Assembly: GCF_039523795.1 (NCBI RefSeq)
Contig: NZ_BAAAFZ010000006.1
Location: forward strand, 1 to 64,000
Source: Craurococcus roseus
GTDB lineage: Bacteria > Pseudomonadota > Alphaproteobacteria > Acetobacterales > Acetobacteraceae
Length of the DNA stretch: 64,000 nucleotides
Direction: 5' to 3'
Position 1 is the first letter of the stretch; every line of letters begins with the position of its first letter. Below the pieces are notes generated by a model that was not told the origin of the DNA, searched no databases, and was given only the letters and a program-made list of their open reading frames with translations. This document shows positions 60,638 through 64,000 of this stretch, piece after piece. A program made the position numbers and the translations under genes.

Positions 60638-62116
60638 TCACGTTCCGATGCCGCCAAGGGCGAGGTATTTGACCTCCAGGTACTCGTCGATCCCGTAATG
60701 GCTGCCCTCGCGCCCGAGGCCGCTCTCCTTCACCCCGCCGAACGGCGCCACCTCGGTCGAGATCAGCCCTTCGTTGATGCCGATGATGCCGGCCTCGAGC
60801 GCTTCCGCCACGCGGAAAATGCGGCCCACGTCGCGCGCGTAGAAATACGCCGCCAAGCCGAAGGGCGTGTCGTTGGCGAGGCGAACAGCCTCCTCTTCCG
60901 TCTTGAAGCGGAACAACGGCGCCACCGGGCCGAAGGTCTCCTCGCGGAACATCATCGCCTCGGGCGGCACGTCGGCCAGCACGGTGGGCTCGTAGAAGTT
61001 GCCGCCGCGGCTGTGGCGCTTGCCGCCCGTCACCACCTTCGCGCCGCGCTTGGTGGCGTCCGCCACGTGCTCCTCGACCTTGGCCACGGCGTCGGCGTTG
61101 ATGAGCGGGCCCTGTGTCACGCCCTCCTCCGTGCCGGGGCCGACCTTCAGCGCCTCCACCGCCGTCTTCAGCTTGGCGGCGAAGGCGTCGTACACGCCGT
61201 CCTGCACCAGGATGCGGTTGGCGCACACGCAGGTCTGGCCGGTGTTGCGGTACTTGGACTGCATGGCGCCCTGCACCGCCGCGTCCAGGTCGGCGTCGTC
61301 GAACACGATGAAGGGCGCGTTGCCGCCGAGTTCCATCGAGGTCTTCTTGATGGTGGGCGCGCACTGCGCCAGCAGCGTGCGGCCGACGTCCGTGCTGCCG
61401 GTGAAGGTCAGCTTGCGCACCAGCGGATTCCCGGTCAGCTCCTTGCCCGTCTCCCCCGAAGGCCCGGTGATGACGTTGCACACGCCGGGCGGCATCCCCG
61501 CCCGCTCCGCGAGCACGGCGATCGCCAGCGCCGAGAACGGCGTCTGCGAGGCCGGGCGGATCACGCCGGTGCAGCCGGCGGCCCAGCCCGGCCCGGTCTT
61601 GCGGGTGATCATCGCGGCCGGGAAGTTCCAGGGCGTGATCGCGGCGAAGACGCCGATCGGCTCCTTCTGGACGATGATCCGCCGTCCCTTGGCGTTCTGC
61701 GGGATGGTGTCGCCGTAGACGCGCTTCCCTTCCTCGGCGAACCATTCGATGAAGCTAGCGGCATAGGCGACCTCGCCCTTGCTCTCGGCCAGCGGCTTGC
61801 CTTGTTCGGCGGTCATGATGGCGGCGAGGTCGTCGGCGTTCGCCAGCATGAGGTCGTTGAGCTTGCGGAGGATCGCGGCGCGGTCCTTGGCCAGCATCGC
61901 GCGCCAGGCCGGTTGCGCGGCGTGCGCGGCCTCGATCGCGCGGCGCGTCTCTGCGGCGCCCATCGCGGGCACCTCGCCCACCGGCTCGCCGGTGGCGGGG
62001 TTGCGGACGGTGAGGGTCTTGCCGCTGTCGGCCTTCACCCACTTGCCGTCGATGAAATTCGCTTGCCGGAACAGCTCGGGGTCCTTGAGCGGCAGCGTCG
62101 CGGTCGCGTCCAGCAT
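60638..62116 (-). CDS. gabD: Succinate-semialdehyde dehydrogenase (NAD(P)+), GabD-like, with K-to-R at the cofactor site
   Basis: 492 aa from the ATG at 62116 with GGAG upstream. Oxidises succinate semialdehyde to succinate in GABA breakdown. Catalytic Cys296 (NTGQTCVCANR), Glu262 (MELGGNAPF), and TPWNFPAAMITRK are normal for the GabD branch. The C-terminal EVAPFGGVKESGLGREGS is also typical. The usual Lys of the VxKPAxQTP motif, which contacts the cofactor ribose, is Arg187 (GVIRPASQTP). This is a conservative but uncommon change that may affect cofactor choice. Two cysteines near the active site suit redox control as in E. coli GabD. Confidence 0.9.
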   Translation of the reverse strand: MLDATATLPLKDPELFRQANFIDGKWVKADSGKTLTVRNPATGEPVGEVPAMGAAETRRAIEAAHAAQPAWRAMLAKDRAAILRKLNDLMLANADDLAAIMTAEQGKPLAESKGEVAYAASFIEWFAEEGKRVYGDTIPQNAKGRRIIVQKEPIGVFAAITPWNFPAAMITRKTGPGWAAGCTGVIRPASQTPFSALAIAVLAERAGMPPGVCNVITGPSGETGKELTGNPLVRKLTFTGSTDVGRTLLAQCAPTIKKTSMELGGNAPFIVFDDADLDAAVQGAMQSKYRNTGQTCVCANRILVQDGVYDAFAAKLKTAVEALKVGPGTEEGVTQGPLINADAVAKVEEHVADATKRGAKVVTGGKRHSRGGNFYEPTVLADVPPEAMMFREETFGPVAPLFRFKTEEEAVRLANDTPFGLAAYFYARDVGRIFRVAEALEAGIIGINEGLISTEVAPFGGVKESGLGREGSHYGIDEYLEVKYLALGGIGT

Positions 62117-62259
62117 GGGGCGATCTCCTTCCCGGTGGCCCGGAAGATAGGTCCCGGCCCCACGGCTGTCACCGCGTTGCCCCGCCAACGGCGGTCCGGC
62201 TACCCTCCCCGAAACGAAGCGGCGCGGCGGCTGTCCGCGCGGCCGGAGGGAGACCGTCC

Positions 62260-63213
62260 ATGCGCCTCTTGGTGGCCGCCGCGGCTCTGATTGCCGCCTT
62301 CCTGCCCGCCGGGCCCGCCCGGGCTTTTCCGGATCGGCCGATCACGGTCGTCCTGCCCTATTCACCGGGCAGCGCGGCGGACGCCTACGCCCGCGCGCTC
62401 GGCGACCACATGGCGCGCGCCCTCGGCCAGAACGTGGTGGTGACGAACCGCGACGGCGGCTCCGGCGTGGTCGGGATGCGCTCCGTCGCGGCGAGCCCGC
62501 CGGACGGCCACACCCTCGGCCTGACGCCCATGACGGCGATCGTCGTGCAGCCGCACCTCGTCAAGAACCTCGGCATCGGGCCGGAGAGCTTCTCGCCGGT
62601 GTGCGGCACGAACGAGAACGTCATCGGCGTCGTGGTGCGCGCCGACAGCCCGGTGCGCGACCTGTCCGCGCTGGTGGCGCTCGGCCGGCAGCGCCAGCTT
62701 TCCTTCGGCAGCGCCGGCCCGAACTCCCTGCCGCAGCTCGCCGTGTGGCGCGTCCAGCGCGCCGCAGGGAACCTCGACTTCACCCACATACCCTACCGCG
62801 GCGACCCGCCGCACCTGAACGAGCTGCTGGGCGGGCGGCTCGACTTCTCCTCCACGGTGGTCGCCTCCGCGAGCGAGCTGATCGACTCCGGCCGCTTGCG
62901 CCTGATCGCCGTGTTCTCGCGCCGCCGCCACCCGGACTACCCGGACGTGCCGACCGCGCGGGAACAGGGCTTCGACGCCGAGCAGTTCAGCCAGGTCGGC
63001 ATCTACGCGCCCCGCGGCACGCCGGAACCCGTGCTCGACCGCTTGGAAGAGGTGTGCCGCGCCGGGTTGGACGACCCGGCCTTCCGCCGCGTCGCGGCCA
63101 GCAGCCGCGTGGTGGTGAACTTCATGCCCAGGGCCGACTTCGCGCGCATGGTGCAGGACGAATTCGCCAACTACGCCCGCATCCTGCGCGACCTGGGCGT
63201 GAAGGCGGAGTAG
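62260..63213 (+). CDS. Bug/TctC family tripartite tricarboxylate transporter substrate-binding protein
   Basis: 317 aa, ATG at 62260 with GGAGGGAGA upstream. Signal peptide LLVAAAALIAAFLPAGPARA, cut before FPDRP. Bug family marks: PDRPITVVLPYSPGSAAD, IVVQPHL, LSFGSAGPNSLPQLAVWRV and YRGDPPHLNELLGGRLDFSS. Bug proteins capture carboxylates or amino-acid-like ligands in the periplasm for TctAB permeases; many are orphans, and no tctA or tctB gene is in the window. The next gene is a monooxygenase in the same direction, 143 bases on, so uptake of its substrate is conceivable. Confidence 0.92.
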   Translation: MRLLVAAAALIAAFLPAGPARAFPDRPITVVLPYSPGSAADAYARALGDHMARALGQNVVVTNRDGGSGVVGMRSVAASPPDGHTLGLTPMTAIVVQPHLVKNLGIGPESFSPVCGTNENVIGVVVRADSPVRDLSALVALGRQRQLSFGSAGPNSLPQLAVWRVQRAAGNLDFTHIPYRGDPPHLNELLGGRLDFSSTVVASASELIDSGRLRLIAVFSRRRHPDYPDVPTAREQGFDAEQFSQVGIYAPRGTPEPVLDRLEEVCRAGLDDPAFRRVAASSRVVVNFMPRADFARMVQDEFANYARILRDLGVKAE

Positions 63214-63356
63214 CCGGCCGGGCCGCCCGTCGCGCCGCGGCCGATCCTTGCCGCGCCGGAGCGGAGCTTGAAACGCGCACGGCGAGTCGTTGAGAGTCCT
63301 CGGAGGCCCGAAGGGGCCAAGTCCGTTGGCGAAACGAGAACGGATCGGAGGGACGA

Positions 63357-64000
63357 ATGGCGAGCGCAACCCAGGGCCTCGACGCGGTGGTGGTGGGCGC
63401 GGGCTTCTCCGGCATGCACATGCTGAAGTCGCTGCGCGACAGGCTGGGGCTGAAGGCCCGCGTTTACGAAGCCGGCGAGACCGTCGGCGGCACGTGGTAC
63501 TGGAACCGCTACCCGGGGGCGCGCTGCGATTCCGATTCCTACGTCTACTGCTTCACCTGGGACAAGCAGCTCCTGCAAGAGTGGGAGTGGTCCGAGCGCT
63601 ACCCGGAGCAGCCGGAGATCCTCCGCTACCTCGAGCACGTGGCCGCGCGCCACGACCTGAAGCGCGACATCCAGTTCAACACCCGCGTGACCGGCGCCGA
63701 GTTCGACGAGGACGCCAATCTTTGGCGGGTGCGCACGGACAAGGGCGAAGAGGTCGCGGCGCGCTACCTCATCACCGCCGTGGGCACGCTGTCGACCACG
63801 AACATCCCGCAGTTCAAGGGTTTGGAGAACTTCAAGGGCAAGTGGTACCACACCAGCCGCTTCCCCAAAGGCGGCGTGGACTTCACCGGCAAGCGCGTGG
63901 CGGTGGTCGGCACCGGCGCGACCGGCGTGCAAGCCATCCCGGTGATCGCGCAGCAAGCCAAGCACCTGACGGTGTTCCAGCGCACCGCCAACTACTGCGT
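63357..64000 (+). CDS. Baeyer-Villiger-type flavin monooxygenase, truncated at window end
   Basis: First 214 codons, ATG at 63357 with GGAGGGACGA upstream. FAD motif VVVGAGFSGMHMLKSL, GGTWYWNRYPGARCDSDSY, the fingerprint FKGKWYHTSRFP (FxGxxxHxxxFP, with Phe where Trp is usual) and the start of the NADPH motif VVGTGATGVQAIPVI. It is more like the 28867-30510 enzyme than the first one, judging by the shared GGTWYWNRYPGAR block. The rest of the gene lies outside the window. Confidence 0.93.
   Translation, partial: MASATQGLDAVVVGAGFSGMHMLKSLRDRLGLKARVYEAGETVGGTWYWNRYPGARCDSDSYVYCFTWDKQLLQEWEWSERYPEQPEILRYLEHVAARHDLKRDIQFNTRVTGAEFDEDANLWRVRTDKGEEVAARYLITAVGTLSTTNIPQFKGLENFKGKWYHTSRFPKGGVDFTGKRVAVVGTGATGVQAIPVIAQQAKHLTVFQRTANYC

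Overview
The window is about 72% GC with strong G/C preference at third codon positions. Its gene content is that of an alphaproteobacterium: DivK-like response regulator, FnrN/Anr-type regulator, class II DAHP synthase, GltX with a GPLSKR signature, a tripartite-tricarboxylate (Bug) binding protein, and three Baeyer-Villiger-type flavoprotein monooxygenases. The overall style resembles Acetobacteraceae of the Roseomonas kind. That placement is an inference; there is no rRNA here to test it. The sequence is a draft scaffold with four N gaps (13819-13831, 21395-21425, 28028, 55137-55139), most in GGC/GCC-rich sequence and several coinciding with frame breaks.

Layout. 1-6.6 kb: partial AI-2E permease, hybrid histidine kinase plus receiver, SLC13 transporter, DUF533 protein. 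6.5-17.7 kb: an oxygen-limitation/NO-response block (CBS protein, universal stress protein, Zn alcohol dehydrogenase, Dnr/FixK-like regulator, NnrS, Fnr, hemN, coenzyme B12-dependent ribonucleotide reductase, NnrU), with at least six FNR-type boxes (TTGAC-N4-RTCAA) in its intergenic regions. 17.7-19.2 kb: first monooxygenase. 19.2-20.4 kb: a long non-coding stretch with degenerate direct repeats, then an IS1-family remnant. 20.4-22.2 kb: a lower-GC four-gene accessory operon whose main protein looks like an HslV/proteasome-type N-terminal nucleophile hydrolase with a long extra C-terminal region. This is my best candidate for an undescribed system.

22.4-28.8 kb: tetR-MFP-RND efflux operon with a palindromic operator, and a broken MFS gene. 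28.8-33.3 kb: second monooxygenase, a cysteate sulfo-lyase/D-cysteine desulfhydrase gene coupled to a YeiH-type exporter, and a flavodoxin. 33.3-39.9 kb: a tightly overlapping glycan operon (FkbM methyltransferase, NeuD-like acyltransferase, three glycosyltransferases, DegT aminotransferase). 39.9-57.7 kb: tRNA-Leu(UAA), tRNA-Arg(CCU) and mostly housekeeping genes (2-hydroxyacid dehydrogenase, FtsJ-like methyltransferase, endonuclease V, Zn-binding protein, proline iminopeptidase, purD, xseA, M23 peptidase, trmJ, cysS, gltX, nicotinate phosphoribosyltransferase, DAHP synthase). 57.7-64 kb: glutathione reductase, a YeeE-type thiosulfate permease, succinate-semialdehyde dehydrogenase, a Bug solute-binding protein and the start of a third monooxygenase.

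Many neighbours share GTGA or ATGA stop/start overlaps, so translational coupling appears to be the normal operon style here.
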